DNA of 41,037 nucleotides from Halomonas sp. KAO (GCF_015595025.1 NZ_JADNRL010000006.1:1-41037); one strand, 5' to 3'; positions 1 through 8,977 are shown, counted from the first letter of the stretch. Program-made: numbers and translations. The notes: a model not told the origin generated them from the letters alone.

Positions 1-202
1 ATGAAAGCCTGGGTGACCTATCTCCTCTACAGGCTCGTGGCCATTCGGTCCAAGTCGGGATACACCCAGGCTGTGAGCGGTGGTAGCTAATCACCCCTCA
101 CTGGAGAGACACAAGGTCCTACGCCAGGGATGGCGTCGGTAGCGCCCAGGGAAGGGTTCACAGCGCCTCCTCGCAGGCTTGTCGCCAGATCAGCCCCGGG
201 CT
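1..202 (+). repeat. Left copy of terminal inverted repeat
   Basis: Positions 1-202 match the reverse complement of 40836-41037. Positions 1-130 are identical; I count six mismatches in 131-202. Within the identical part, AGCCTGGGTG at 6-15 is complementary to CACCCAGGCT at 62-71, so the outer end could fold into a long hairpin. CGCCA/TGGCG at 122-135 forms a second short stem. A 29-codon frame (1-90) starts with ATG at base 1, but it may be only the end of a longer frame outside the window. Both copies point towards the start of the adjacent gene cluster (miaB here, hisZ at the other end). The identity of the element is unknown to me. Confidence 0.9.
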
Positions 203-252
203 ACCGAGCTGTCGAGCTATCTGCAACAGCCCTGTGCCACCTGGCATCGGGC

Positions 253-281
253 TGGCTCCAGGCGATCACGGCACGTATAAT
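253..281 (+). promoter_or_regulatory. Probable sigma70 promoter of the miaB operon
   Basis: A perfect -10 box TATAAT lies at 276-281, preceded at 17-bp spacing by a weak -35 (TGGCTC, 253-258). It would give a leader of about 135 nt before the miaB ATG. The rest of 203-422 shows no gene; the leader contains a GC-rich inverted segment near 301-325. This is inference from box similarity only. Confidence 0.5.
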
Positions 282-422
282 ATAGGGCTGTTTTAAACGA
301 TGGCCCAGGCGGCCACCGCCATCCATTGCCGTGCCTCCGGCGAACTTGAGCCGTGAGCGCCGCGCACCCCAGAACCCACCGGTGACAGACGTCGGGCGCC
401 TGGCGCCACGACCCCTACTCTT

Positions 423-1766
423 ATGGCGAAGAAACTCTTCATCAAGACACACGGCTGCCAGATGAACGAGTACGATTCCGCCCGCATGGCGGATCTGCTC
501 GGCGAATCTCACCGTCTCGAACTCACCGACGACGAGCAGGAGGCGGATGTCATCCTGCTCAACACCTGCTCGATCCGCGAAAAGGCCCAGGAGAAGGTGT
601 TCCATCAGCTGGGACGCTGGAAGAAGCTCAAGGAGAACAACCCCGACCTAGTGATCGGCGTGGGCGGCTGCGTGGCGAGTCAGGAAGGCGAGGCGCTGCG
701 CAAGCGCGCGCCCCATGTCGATATGGTGTTCGGGCCCCAGACCCTGCACCGGGTCCCCTCCATGCTCGACTCGCGCCAGCAGGACCAGATCTCGGTCGTC
801 GACGTGACCTTCCCGGAGATCGAGAAGTTCGATCACCTGCCCAAGCCCAGCTCCGACGGCGCCACCGCCTTCGTCTCGGTCATGGAGGGCTGCTCCAAGT
901 ACTGCACCTTCTGCGTGGTGCCCTACACCCGGGGCGAGGAGGTCTCGCGGCCCTTCGAGGCGGTGATGGACGAGGTCATTCACCTGGCCGACCAGGGCGT
1001 GCGCGAGATCAACCTGCTGGGACAGAACGTCAACGCCTACCGTGGCCTGAACCAGCTGGGTGACGAGATCGACCTGGCCGAGCTGATCGGTTGCGTGGCG
1101 GCCGTTGAAGGCATCGATCGCATTCGCTTCACCACCTCCCATCCGGTGGAGTTCTCCGACAGCCTGATCGAGGCCTATGGCGAGATTCCGGAGCTGGTCA
1201 GCCATCTGCACCTGCCGGTACAGGCCGGCTCCGACCGCGTGCTCGCCGCCATGAAGCGCGGCCATGGCGTCGAGGAGTATGTCGAGAAACTGGAGCGCAT
1301 TCGCGCGCTACGCCCCGACATCAGCTTCTCCTCGGACTTCATCATCGGCTTCCCGGGCGAGACGGAGGCAGACTTCGAGGCCACCATGAACCTGATTCAT
1401 CGCATCGGCTTCGACCACTCCTTCAGCTTCGTCTACTCGGCACGCCCCGGCACGCCGGCGGCCAGCCTCGAGGATGACACCCCCGAGAGCGTCAAGAAGC
1501 AGCGCCTGGCGATCCTTCAGGAGCGCATCAACCAGCAGGCCATGCAGATCAGCCGGCGCATGGTGGGCACCACCCAGCGCATCCTGGTCACCGGCTTCGC
1601 GCCACGCGACCCGGGACAGCTCTCCGGCCGGACCGAGAACAACCGGGTGGTCAACTTCCGTGCCCCCAATCCCACCGAGCTGATCGGCTACTTCGTCGAC
1701 GTCGAGATCAGCGAGGCATTGCCCAACTCGCTGCGTGGCGAGCTCGTCTCCCCGGCGATCTACTGA
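423..1766 (+). CDS. miaB: tRNA-2-methylthio-N6-dimethylallyladenosine synthase MiaB
   Basis: Radical-SAM methylthiotransferase that adds the 2-methylthio group to i6A37 of tRNAs reading UNN codons. The 447-residue product has the family layout: an N-terminal UPF0004 domain with Cys12, Cys49 and Cys83, which bind the auxiliary 4Fe-4S cluster; the radical-SAM motif C-x3-C-x2-C at Cys157, Cys161 and Cys164; and a C-terminal TRAM domain. Cysteine spacing and length agree with E. coli MiaB. No clear Shine-Dalgarno precedes the ATG, but the protein begins right at the conserved [19 protein letters not shown] start. It is the first gene of the conserved miaB-ybeZ-ybeY-ybeX-lnt order. The gap to the next gene is 92 bp and contains a strong palindrome. 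Confidence 0.97.
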   Translation: MAKKLFIKTHGCQMNEYDSARMADLLGESHRLELTDDEQEADVILLNTCSIREKAQEKVFHQLGRWKKLKENNPDLVIGVGGCVASQEGEALRKRAPHVDMVFGPQTLHRVPSMLDSRQQDQISVVDVTFPEIEKFDHLPKPSSDGATAFVSVMEGCSKYCTFCVVPYTRGEEVSRPFEAVMDEVIHLADQGVREINLLGQNVNAYRGLNQLGDEIDLAELIGCVAAVEGIDRIRFTTSHPVEFSDSLIEAYGEIPELVSHLHLPVQAGSDRVLAAMKRGHGVEEYVEKLERIRALRPDISFSSDFIIGFPGETEADFEATMNLIHRIGFDHSFSFVYSARPGTPAASLEDDTPESVKKQRLAILQERINQQAMQISRRMVGTTQRILVTGFAPRDPGQLSGRTENNRVVNFRAPNPTELIGYFVDVEISEALPNSLRGELVSPAIY

Positions 1767-1794
1767 GAATCGACGCCTCTGCTCGACCAATGAT

Positions 1795-1816
1795 TGCCGC
1801 GGCGGCCGCCGCGGCA
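1795..1816. other. 22-bp perfect GC palindrome between miaB and phoH
   Basis: The half-site TGCCGCGGCGG is followed directly by its own reverse complement, making a 22-bp perfect palindrome centred at 1805/1806. As RNA it would fold into a very stable stem. No T-run follows, so it is not a canonical intrinsic terminator. It lies 29 bp after the miaB stop and 43 bp before the phoH start. It could be a processing or attenuation element, but that is inference. Confidence 0.7.
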
Positions 1817-1858
1817 GTATGCTGACGCCACACTCATCTTCCAGGGGATCCGCCCGCC

Positions 1859-2944
1859 TTGAGCCAGACAGCCTCCCAGGCCAACCGCATCATCACTCTG
1901 ACCCTCGAACCCAACGACCCGCGCCGCCTGGCCAATCTCTGTGGCCAGCGCGACGAGAACCTCAAGCTGGTGGAGTCCCGTCTGGGCATCACCCTGCGCA
2001 ACCGCGGCAACATCTTCCAGCTGGCCGGGCCCATCCACCGGGTCAAGGCCGCCGCCAACGTGCTCGAACACCTCTACCGCGAGACCGAGGCCAGTGACCT
2101 GGAGCCGGATACCGTGCACCTCTTCCTGCAGGAGTCCGGTCAGCAGGCGCTCGAGGAGGAGGAGGGCGATGCCGATGGCGCCGAGGTGCTGATCCGCACG
2201 CCGCGCACCCTGATCAAGCCACGCGGCCTCAATCAGCAGGGCTATGTGCAGAGCATCCGCTCCCACGACATCAACTTCGGCATCGGCCCGGCGGGTACCG
2301 GCAAGACCTACCTGGCGGTCGCCGCAGCGGTGGAGGCCCTGAACCAGCAGGAGGTGCGCCGCATCCTGCTGGTACGCCCGGCGGTGGAAGCCGGCGAGAA
2401 GCTCGGCTTCCTCCCCGGCGACCTGGCCCAGAAGATCGACCCCTACCTGCGCCCGCTCTACGACGCCCTCTACGAGATGATCGGCTTCGAGCAGGTGGCC
2501 AAGCTGATCGAGCGCCAGGTGATCGAGATCGCCCCGCTGGCCTATATGCGCGGGCGCACCCTCAACAACGCCTTCATCATCCTCGACGAGAGCCAGAACA
2601 CCACCCGCGAACAGATGAAGATGTTCCTGACCCGTATCGGCTTCGGCTCCACCGCGGTGATTACCGGCGATGTCACCCAGGTCGACCTGCCCCGCGGCCA
2701 GAGCTCGGGGCTGATTCAGGTCCTCGAGGTGCTCAAGGGAACATCCGGCATCGGCGTGACCCACTTCGCCGCCAAGGATGTGGTTCGCCACCCCCTGGTG
2801 CAGCGCATCATCGAGGCCTACGATAGCTTCGAGGCCGAGCAGGAGGCCGCCGAGCGGGCCCGCAAGGAGGCTCGGGAACAGGAGCGCGAGACCCTGCGTC
2901 AGGAGCGTCAGGAGCGCCTCGGCCGCGAGCGAGGCGAGTCATGA
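1859..2944 (+). CDS. ybeZ: PhoH-like ATPase YbeZ
   Basis: Cytoplasmic P-loop ATPase of the PhoH family, which in E. coli works with the neighbouring YbeY in RNA metabolism. The 361-residue frame has an N-terminal RNA-binding-like region (about 10-75, beginning with the family's ITL-LEP pattern), Walker A GPAGTGKT at 143-150 and Walker B with DESQN around 243-247. The C-terminal 40 residues are strongly charged (Glu/Arg/Gln) and probably helical. The start is taken as TTG at 1859, with AGGGG about 11 bases upstream; I saw no in-frame ATG that fits the conserved N-terminus better. The stop overlaps the ybeY start by 4 bp (ATGA), suggesting translational coupling. Confidence 0.93.
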   Translation: MSQTASQANRIITLTLEPNDPRRLANLCGQRDENLKLVESRLGITLRNRGNIFQLAGPIHRVKAAANVLEHLYRETEASDLEPDTVHLFLQESGQQALEEEEGDADGAEVLIRTPRTLIKPRGLNQQGYVQSIRSHDINFGIGPAGTGKTYLAVAAAVEALNQQEVRRILLVRPAVEAGEKLGFLPGDLAQKIDPYLRPLYDALYEMIGFEQVAKLIERQVIEIAPLAYMRGRTLNNAFIILDESQNTTREQMKMFLTRIGFGSTAVITGDVTQVDLPRGQSSGLIQVLEVLKGTSGIGVTHFAAKDVVRHPLVQRIIEAYDSFEAEQEAAERARKEAREQERETLRQERQERLGRERGES

Positions 2945-3429
2945 CGTCTCCCCGGGTCGATCGCCAGGTCGCCCTCGAGGCCGAGGGCCTGCCGAGCCAG
3001 GCCGAGCTGGAGGCCTGGGTGGGGGCGGTACTGTCGCGCCATGTGGTGGAGGACGACAGCGAGCTCAGCGTGCGCCTGGTGGACGCGACGGAGAGCCAGA
3101 CGCTGAACCGCGACTACCGCGGCCGCGACAAGCCCACCAATGTGCTCTCCTTCCCCTTCGAGAACCCGCCCGGCGTGACCCTGCCGCTGCTCGGCGACCT
3201 GGTGGTCTGCCATCCCGTGGTGGTGGCCGAGGCCGCCGAGCAGGACAAGGCACTACACGATCACTACGCTCATATGGTGGTTCACGGTACGCTACACCTG
3301 CTCGGCTACGATCATCTGGAGGATGACGAGGCCGAGGCCATGGAGGCCCTGGAGCGCGAGATCCTGGCCGAGCTTGGCATCACCGACCCTTATCGGACCG
3401 CACCCGAGGATGAGAGAGCCGATTCATGA
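2941..3429 (+). CDS. ybeY: Endoribonuclease YbeY (rRNA maturation factor)
   Basis: Zinc-dependent RNase/maturation factor needed for 16S rRNA 3' end processing and 70S quality control. The 162-residue protein carries the family signature H-x3-H-x5-H (His115, His119, His125, in the segment [12 protein letters not shown]), which coordinates zinc. The upstream strand segment [16 protein letters not shown] (residues 56-71) is the conserved YbeY motif. The start overlaps ybeZ by 4 bp and the stop overlaps ybeX by 4 bp, so all three are read from one message with coupled translation. Confidence 0.96.
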   Translation: MTSPRVDRQVALEAEGLPSQAELEAWVGAVLSRHVVEDDSELSVRLVDATESQTLNRDYRGRDKPTNVLSFPFENPPGVTLPLLGDLVVCHPVVVAEAAEQDKALHDHYAHMVVHGTLHLLGYDHLEDDEAEAMEALEREILAELGITDPYRTAPEDERADS

Positions 3430-4304
3430 GCGAAGATCGATCGAGTGGCCAGGGCAACCGTTCCTGGATCGAGAAACTGCTGGGGGCGCTCTCCAGCGAC
3501 AGTGACGAACCCAGCTCGCGGGACGAGCTACTGGAGTTCCTGCGCCAGGCGGCAGGCCGCCTGAAACTCGAGCAGGACGCCATGATGATCATCGAGGGGG
3601 CGCTGAAGATCAGCGACCAGCAGGTTCGCGAGGTGCTTATCCCGCGCTCCCAGGTCACGGCCATCGCCATCGACCAGCCGCTGGATGAGTACCTGCCGGT
3701 AATCCTCGAGACCGGCCACTCCCGCTACCCGGTCATCGGCGAGAACCTCGATGAGGTCAAGGGGATCCTGCTGGCCAAGGACCTGCTGCCGCTGCTGCGC
3801 AACGGCCAGGAGAACGGCAGGCCCCTCCGTCTCGAGGAGGTGGTGCGACCCACGCTGTTCGTGCCGGAGTCCAAGCGTCTCAATAGCCTGCTCAAGGAGT
3901 TCCAGAACACGCACAACCATATGGCGATCGTGGTCGATGAGTACGGCGGCACCGCCGGCATCGTCACCATCGAGGATATCCTCGAGGAGATCGTCGGGGA
4001 GATCGAGGACGAGCATGACGCCGACGACGACGAGGATATTCGCGACCTGGGCGAGGGGCGCTACGCCATCCGCGCCCTGACTCCCATCGAGGACTTCAAC
4101 GAGCGCTTCGAGACACACTTCTCCGACGAGGAGTTCGACACCCTCGGCGGCCTGGTAATGCAGCGTTTCGGCCACCTGCCGGCACGCGGCGAGCATACCG
4201 TCATCCGCGGCTGGCGCTTCACGGTGCTGAATGCCGACAACCGCCGCATCCGACTACTGGAAGTCGAACCCAGCAACTCCGACGACGTTCTCGACGACGA
4301 CTGA
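3426..4304 (+). CDS. ybeX: CorC/YbeX-type CBS-domain protein
   Basis: Cytosolic protein with two CBS domains (about residues 65-185) followed by a CorC_HlyC transporter-associated domain (about 205-285). The family was named for cobalt/magnesium efflux (CorC), and E. coli YbeX has since been linked to ribosome maturation and magnesium homeostasis. The conserved segment [21 protein letters not shown] lies around 170-190. Length (292) matches E. coli YbeX. No membrane segments are visible. It follows ybeY with a 4-bp ATGA overlap and precedes lnt by 23 bp. The exact biochemical function remains uncertain in the family. Confidence 0.92.
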   Translation: MSEDRSSGQGNRSWIEKLLGALSSDSDEPSSRDELLEFLRQAAGRLKLEQDAMMIIEGALKISDQQVREVLIPRSQVTAIAIDQPLDEYLPVILETGHSRYPVIGENLDEVKGILLAKDLLPLLRNGQENGRPLRLEEVVRPTLFVPESKRLNSLLKEFQNTHNHMAIVVDEYGGTAGIVTIEDILEEIVGEIEDEHDADDDEDIRDLGEGRYAIRALTPIEDFNERFETHFSDEEFDTLGGLVMQRFGHLPARGEHTVIRGWRFTVLNADNRRIRLLEVEPSNSDDVLDDD

Positions 4305-4327
4305 CGCGCCTGCCACGGAGGGCCAAG

Positions 4328-5797
4328 ATGTCTGTGTTTCGCCTGCCCGCACCCCTCGGCTGCCTGCTGGCAGCCGCGGCCGGTGTTCTTACCACGCTTA
4401 CTGCCTCACCCTTCGAACTGTGGTGGCTGGGCCCGGTAGCCGCGGGGCTTATCTACCTGGGTATCCACGCCCTGACACCCGGCCAGGCCGCCCTGCGCGG
4501 CTGGTGCTATGGTCTCGGGCTGTTCGGCTCCGGCGCCTCCTGGGTCTATGTATCGATCCACGACTATGGCTATACCGGCATCCCGCTGGCCCTGCTCCTC
4601 ACCGTGCTGTTCGTCGCGGGGCTGGCGCTCTTCCCCGCCGTGACCCTGTGGCTCTATCGCCGCCTTACCGGCCCACGCCTGGCCTGGCTCAGCTTTGCCG
4701 GCGCCTGGGTCCTGGGCGAGTGGCTGCGCACCTGGCTGTTCACCGGCTTTCCCTGGCTGCTGCTGGGGACCTCGCAGGTGGACTCGCCCCTCGCCCCCTG
4801 GGCCCCGGTAGGCGGGGTCTACCTGCTCTCCCTGATCACCGCGCTGACCGGCAGCCTCGGCGTCGAGTTGCTCCGGCGGCGATGGTGGGCCGCGCTCCCT
4901 GTCGCCGCCCTGTGGCTCGCCCCCATGGCGCTGCCCGCCCAGTGGACGAACCCCGCCGGTGAACCGCTACGCGTGGCGCTGCTGCAGGGCAACCTCGACC
5001 AGGCCATCAAGTGGACCCCAGCCGGCCAGCGCGAGGCCGCCAATCGCTACAGCGCGCTGACCCGAGCACACAGCGACGACGCCCCAGACCTGATCATCTG
5101 GCCCGAGGCGGCCCTGCCGATGTTCGAACGCGAAGCGCGACCCATCCTCGAGCGGGTGCAGTCCAATCTCGCCCCCGGCACCGCCCTGCTCACCGGCATC
5201 CTGCAGCGTGACGACGCCGGACTCTACTACAACAGCGTGATCGGCCTGGGTGATGTCGAGGGGGAGTACCGCAAGACGCATCTGGTGCCCTTCGGCGAAT
5301 ACCTCCCCCTGGAGAGCCTGCTTGCCGATACCATCGCCTTCTTCAATCTGCCGATGCCGGCCATGACGCCCGGGCCGGAAGGCCAGGCGCCGCTCAGAGC
5401 CGCCGGCACCACCATCGGCAACGCCATCTGCTACGAGATCATCTACCCGGATCGTGTCGCCGCCCAGGCGCGCCAGGCGGCGCTGCTGCTGACGGTCTCC
5501 AATGACACCTGGTTCGGCCGCTCCATCGGCCCCCTGCAGCATCTGCAGATGGCCCGGCTACGCGCCCTGGAGAACGGCCGCTACGTGATTCGTGCCACCA
5601 GCAATGGCGTCACCGCCATCATTGACGCCCAAGGGCGCATCACCACCCGGGCTCCCCAGTTCGAGATGACCAGCCTTGGCGGCGAGGCGATCCCCATGCA
5701 GGGGCTTACCCCCTTCACCCGCACCGGCAGCTGGCCCACCTGGCTGCTCGCCGCCCTGATGGTGCTGCCGGGGCTTCGGCTGCGCCGCAAGCGATAA
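4328..5797 (+). CDS. lnt: Apolipoprotein N-acyltransferase Lnt
   Basis: Inner-membrane enzyme that adds the third acyl chain to the N-terminal cysteine of lipoproteins, the last step of lipoprotein maturation. Of 489 residues, about 1-205 form several membrane helices and about 212-455 form the periplasmic nitrilase-like domain. The expected triad is visible: Glu260 (IIWPEAALP), Lys316 (GEYRKTHLVPFGEY) and Cys368 (AICYE). A final hydrophobic segment (about 468-483) precedes the basic C-terminus. An AGGGCC-type ribosome site (GGAGGGCC) lies just before the ATG. It is the last gene of the operon and is followed by a strong bidirectional hairpin. Confidence 0.96.
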   Translation: MSVFRLPAPLGCLLAAAAGVLTTLTASPFELWWLGPVAAGLIYLGIHALTPGQAALRGWCYGLGLFGSGASWVYVSIHDYGYTGIPLALLLTVLFVAGLALFPAVTLWLYRRLTGPRLAWLSFAGAWVLGEWLRTWLFTGFPWLLLGTSQVDSPLAPWAPVGGVYLLSLITALTGSLGVELLRRRWWAALPVAALWLAPMALPAQWTNPAGEPLRVALLQGNLDQAIKWTPAGQREAANRYSALTRAHSDDAPDLIIWPEAALPMFEREARPILERVQSNLAPGTALLTGILQRDDAGLYYNSVIGLGDVEGEYRKTHLVPFGEYLPLESLLADTIAFFNLPMPAMTPGPEGQAPLRAAGTTIGNAICYEIIYPDRVAAQARQAALLLTVSNDTWFGRSIGPLQHLQMARLRALENGRYVIRATSNGVTAIIDAQGRITTRAPQFEMTSLGGEAIPMQGLTPFTRTGSWPTWLLAALMVLPGLRLRRKR

Positions 5798-5831
5798 ACC
5801 GGACGCTGCACAAAAACGGCAGCAAAAACCA

Positions 5832-5867
5832 AGAAGCGCCCAGCCGATTCATCGACTGGGCGCTTCT
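5832..5867. terminator. Bidirectional intrinsic terminator between lnt and phaC
   Basis: The 12-bp perfect stem AGAAGCGCCCAG (5832-5843) / CTGGGCGCTTCT (5856-5867) encloses a loop that itself contains CGAT/ATCG. It is followed on the plus strand by a T-rich stretch and preceded by an A-rich one (AAAAACCAA), so it can serve the convergent lnt and phaC transcripts. Confidence 0.85.
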
Positions 5868-5904
5868 ACTTTTAGTTATAGCCTTCTACTTATAGCTTAC
5901 GGCT

Positions 5905-7743
5905 TCAGGCTTCCGACGGAGTCGGGATTTCGCCCAGCACCTCGGGAATGGTCATTTTGACATAGCGCCCCGGCGCCGGCTCGATGATGGAGAGCTCGCC
6001 ATCACCGGGCTGGCGTGCCGCCACCATCTTCTCGGCATCGACATAGCCATTGTCGGTCATCCACGCCTGCCAGTGGGGCCACCAGGAGCCCTCGTGCTGC
6101 TGGGCCCCGGCCAGCCACTCCTCGTGGGTCTCGGGCAACGAATCGTTGGTCCAGTAGCCGTACTTGTTCTTGTGCGGCGGGTTGACCACCCCGGCGATAT
6201 GCCCCGACCCACCCAGCACAAAGGTCACCGGTCCCTTGGGCAGCAGCGCCCCATAGTAGGTACTGTTCCACTTGGCGATATGGTCCTCCCGGGTCGAGAG
6301 GAAGTAGCTGGGCGTGGAGATCTTGCGCAGGTCGATCTTGACCCCGTCGAGTTCGATGCCACCGGGCTCGACCAGCTTGTTCTCCATATACATATGGCGC
6401 AGGTACCAGCCATGGGTTGCCGCCGGCAGATTGGTGCCGTCGGTGTTCCAGTAGAGCAGGTCGAAGGGGGCCGGCACATCGCCCTTCAGGTAGTTGCTGA
6501 TGTAGAAGGACCAGAACAGGTCGTTCTCGCGCAGCAGGTTGAAGCTGAAGGCCATCACACGACCATCCAGATAGCCGTCACGCTCCATCTTCGCCTCGAT
6601 GCCCTCAAGCACCGGCTCGCTGAGGAAGGTGCCGATCTCGCCCGGGTCACGGAAGTCCTGCAGCGTCGTCATGTAGGTAGCCGACTTGACCCGACGCCCA
6701 CGGCGAGTGCTGGTGAGATAGGCCACGGTGGAGGCCGCCAGGGTGCCGCCGACACAGTAGCTGAGCAGGTTGACCGACTTCTCGCCGGTGGCCTGCTCGA
6801 TCGCCTCGATGGCGGCGATGGGGCCCAGCTGCATGTAGTCGGCCCAGGTCAGGTCGCGCTGGGCCGGGCCCGGGTTGCGCCAGGAGATCAGGAAGACACT
6901 GTGCCCCTGACCGACCAGCCACTTGACGAGGGAGTTGTCCTCGCGCAGATCGAGGATGTAGTACTTGTTGATCCAGGGCGGAACGACCAGCAGCGGCGTC
7001 TTGTAGACCTGCTCGGTGGTGGGGGCGTACTGGATCAGCTGGATCAGCTCGTTCTCATAGACCACCGAACCGGGCGTCACGGCGATATTCCTGCCCACCT
7101 CGAAGGCGCTGCGATCGGTCATGGAGACATTGAGCCCCTCGGCGGAGTTGCTCAGGTCCTGGCGCAGGCGAGCCAGGCCATCGACCAGATTCTGGCCCCG
7201 GGTCTCCAATGTCTTGCGCATCACCTCGGGATTGGTGGCAACGAAGTTGGTGGGCGACATGGCATTGACCATCTGGCGGGCATAGAACCCCAGCCGGCTC
7301 TTCTGCTCGGCGGGCAGCTCCAGGCCATCGATCAGCTCCTCGACCAGGCGCGAGAAGAGCAGATACTGCTGCATGATCGCCAGATAGTAGGGGTCGCTGG
7401 TCCAGGCCTCATCCTTGAACCGACGATCGCCCTTGCTCGGCGTTACCAGCGGCTCGACCTGCTCACCTGTCATGGCCCGCAGCCCGTTCTGCCACAACTG
7501 GACCTGATCCTGCATCAGTCGCGCCTGGGTCTGCCAGAGCTGGGGCGGATTGCTCATCAGCGACTCGGCCGCCGCCTGGAAGCTCTCCCGCATATCCCCA
7601 TAGACCGAATCGGCGGCATCGCTGGGCACCATGCGCTCCAGCAGATCGCCCATCAAATGCCGATACTCCTCGCCGATCTGCTGAAGCTGGGCATTCCACG
7701 CCTCCAGCTCGGCCTGTGTCGGTGCTTGAACCCCTGGCTGCAT
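5905..7743 (-). CDS. phaC: Class I poly(3-hydroxyalkanoate) synthase PhaC
   Basis: Polymerises (R)-3-hydroxyacyl-CoA into PHA at the granule surface. The start is placed at the ATG at 7743 because it is preceded by AGGAGGG at ideal spacing; the open frame extends 22 codons further but without support. The 612-residue protein has the PhaC N-terminal domain (about 90-260) and an alpha/beta-hydrolase core. The catalytic triad is visible as Cys330, Asp487 and His515 (GGSGHIAGV). The active-site box reads SYCVGG, whereas most class I enzymes have G-x-C-x-G-G; a serine here is, to my recollection, known in Halomonas synthases. Downstream is the shared terminator; upstream (137 bp) is the phasin gene in the same direction. 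No phaE/phaR subunit is adjacent, consistent with class I. Confidence 0.95.
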   Translation of the reverse strand: MQPGVQAPTQAELEAWNAQLQQIGEEYRHLMGDLLERMVPSDAADSVYGDMRESFQAAAESLMSNPPQLWQTQARLMQDQVQLWQNGLRAMTGEQVEPLVTPSKGDRRFKDEAWTSDPYYLAIMQQYLLFSRLVEELIDGLELPAEQKSRLGFYARQMVNAMSPTNFVATNPEVMRKTLETRGQNLVDGLARLRQDLSNSAEGLNVSMTDRSAFEVGRNIAVTPGSVVYENELIQLIQYAPTTEQVYKTPLLVVPPWINKYYILDLREDNSLVKWLVGQGHSVFLISWRNPGPAQRDLTWADYMQLGPIAAIEAIEQATGEKSVNLLSYCVGGTLAASTVAYLTSTRRGRRVKSATYMTTLQDFRDPGEIGTFLSEPVLEGIEAKMERDGYLDGRVMAFSFNLLRENDLFWSFYISNYLKGDVPAPFDLLYWNTDGTNLPAATHGWYLRHMYMENKLVEPGGIELDGVKIDLRKISTPSYFLSTREDHIAKWNSTYYGALLPKGPVTFVLGGSGHIAGVVNPPHKNKYGYWTNDSLPETHEEWLAGAQQHEGSWWPHWQAWMTDNGYVDAEKMVAARQPGDGELSIIEPAPGRYVKMTIPEVLGEIPTPSEA

Positions 7744-7880
7744 TGAACCCTCCTGGTCCGTCGACCATGTCATGCCGACATCAGATAAGATGCTCCGCCA
7801 TCCTCGCAAAGGGGCGGCGGATTGGTCAGCGACCCCGCAAGGAGCCGAATTGCGCCGGGTGACAGCGCCTGAACACTGTC

Positions 7881-8303
7881 TCAGCTCTTGCTGGAGCCAC
7901 CCCGTGAGGACTTCGCCTTGGCCGGCTCGTCACTGTCCGCCGCGGACGTCTGCTTGGCAGCTTCGCCCATGGCCTTGGCCTGCTCGGTAAAGAGCGCCTC
8001 CATCTCGGCCTTGAACTCCAGGCTCATCTCGGAGAGCGCCTTGGCATCCGCCATCATCTGCTGAGAGAGCTCGTTCATCATCTCGGCCTGGCGGGTGCCG
8101 AAATCACGCAGGCTGTCGGCATCCTGAACCTCGCTGGCATCCCGCATCCGCTCGGTGCCCATCTGGCTGTAGCGCTTCAATGATTCCATCTGATACTGGG
8201 AGAGCTTCTCCATGTTGTTCAGCATCAGGGAGTTGAGCTTGCGCATCGGCTCGAAGAGCTGGCGGGTCTGCTCGTTGAAGTTCTCGATCATCTTGTCCTG
8301 CAT
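7881..8303 (-). CDS. phaP: Phasin family protein (PHA granule-associated)
   Basis: The 140-residue, almost entirely helical protein is rich in Met, Gln, Glu and Lys, with amphipathic pattern NEQTRQLFEPMRKLNSLMLNN near the N-terminus, as in Phasin_2-type granule coat proteins. About residues 90-115 (FKAEMEALFTEQAKAMGEAA) match the C-terminal helix of the family. The last 20 residues are a Ser/Lys/Gly-rich tail, similar in composition to the tail of the neighbouring DUF6489-like protein. GGGAGGATG precedes the ATG at 8303. It lies directly upstream of phaC and has its own strong-looking promoter with 13-bp repeats. Phasins limit granule size and exclude other proteins from the surface. Confidence 0.85.
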   Translation of the reverse strand: MQDKMIENFNEQTRQLFEPMRKLNSLMLNNMEKLSQYQMESLKRYSQMGTERMRDASEVQDADSLRDFGTRQAEMMNELSQQMMADAKALSEMSLEFKAEMEALFTEQAKAMGEAAKQTSAADSDEPAKAKSSRGGSSKS

Positions 8304-8366
8304 GACACATCCTCCCGAAGGGTGGTGCTAGGCGAGTGGCTCGCCCGGCCATGCTGCACTGCACAA

Positions 8367-8395
8367 AGACTAGTCTGCCTCCAGCGGTGTTGCAA
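8367..8395 (-). promoter_or_regulatory. Probable phasin promoter
   Basis: On the minus strand TTGCAA (8390-8395) and TAGTCT (8367-8372) are separated by exactly 17 bp, giving a good -35 and a moderate -10, with about 57 nt of leader before the phasin ATG. The -35 is the first six bases of the proximal copy of a 13-bp tandem repeat, so a repeat-binding regulator would compete with RNA polymerase. CTGCACTGCAC at 8354-8364, just past the -10, resembles the CTGC-N-GCAG targets described for PhaR repressors elsewhere. No phaR gene is in the window. Confidence 0.5.
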
Positions 8396-8441
8396 GACCA
8401 TGTTGCAAGACCAAGTTACAAGGCCAAGTTGCAAGGCCATG
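8390..8441. repeat. Four 13-bp tandem repeats upstream of the phasin gene
   Basis: Four head-to-tail 13-bp units at 8390-8402, 8403-8415, 8416-8428 and 8429-8441 follow the consensus TTGCAAGRCCAWG on the plus strand, with one or two changes each. Direct repeats of a TTGCAA core at 13-bp phasing upstream of a phasin promoter look like an operator array, though a simple replication-slippage origin is equally possible. Confidence 0.85.
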
Positions 8442-8491
8442 ACGTCGGGATGCAGCAAGACCTGGGGCTTATATCGGCATGGCGGCTTGCA

Positions 8492-8977
8492 TCAGCTGTC
8501 GCGCTTGGTTCGTGAACGGGCACTCGCGGCCCCCTTGGTGGACTTGGCATGGCTTGAGGAGTTGCCGCTGCTCGCCTTGGCGGAAGCACTTCTGGACCCC
8601 GCATCGGCCTCTTCGCTCTTGCTGCCGGTCTTGGTCGCACGACTGTCCGTCCCCTCCTCGGGCTCGGACTGAGCGGCGGACTGACCGGCCTGCTTGAGCA
8701 TGTCGAGCATCATCTGCTGATAGGTACCGAAGCTGGATAGCCCCTGGGAGAGCCCCTGGGACAAGCCCTGCGACAGCCCCTGGGTCATGCCCTGCCCCAT
8801 GCCGGTCTGCTGCAGGAACGGCTGCATCAGGCTCATCGGGTCATAGCCCTCCACCCCGGACTCCATCTGCTTCTGGATTCGATCCAGCAGATCCTTCTGG
8901 AAGGCCGCCACATCCGGCAGCCCCAGTGCCTGGCGGAACTCATCGGGGGTAAGGTCAAACTCGACGTTGATCTTCAT
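8492..8977 (-). CDS. DUF6489-like protein with QGLS repeats and basic low-complexity tail
   Basis: The 161-residue protein sits upstream of the phasin gene in the same direction (188-bp gap). The N-terminal 55 residues (MKINVEFDLTPDEFRQALGL, then a Gln/Asp-rich helix) resemble what I recall as DUF6489, but I cannot check this. Residues 66-81 are four perfect QGLS tetrapeptides, encoded by 12-bp DNA repeats at 8735-8782. From about 100 on the sequence is Ser/Ala/Lys/Arg/Glu-rich with net basic C-terminus (TKRDS), reminiscent of the histone-like tails of PhaF-type phasins. A granule or nucleoid role is inference from the neighbourhood and tail; no enzyme motif is present. Confidence 0.7.
   Translation of the reverse strand: MKINVEFDLTPDEFRQALGLPDVAAFQKDLLDRIQKQMESGVEGYDPMSLMQPFLQQTGMGQGMTQGLSQGLSQGLSQGLSSFGTYQQMMLDMLKQAGQSAAQSEPEEGTDSRATKTGSKSEEADAGSRSASAKASSGNSSSHAKSTKGAASARSRTKRDS

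Noticed and set aside
1..90. 29-codon frame starting with ATG at the first base, ending in the repeat
   Set aside because: It begins exactly at the window edge, has no visible ribosome site and no recognised similarity; it is more likely the end of a longer frame or chance.
6073..7746. 557-residue plus-strand frame opposite phaC
   Set aside because: It is the antisense shadow of phaC; the minus-strand protein has the complete PHA synthase motifs and a strong ribosome site.
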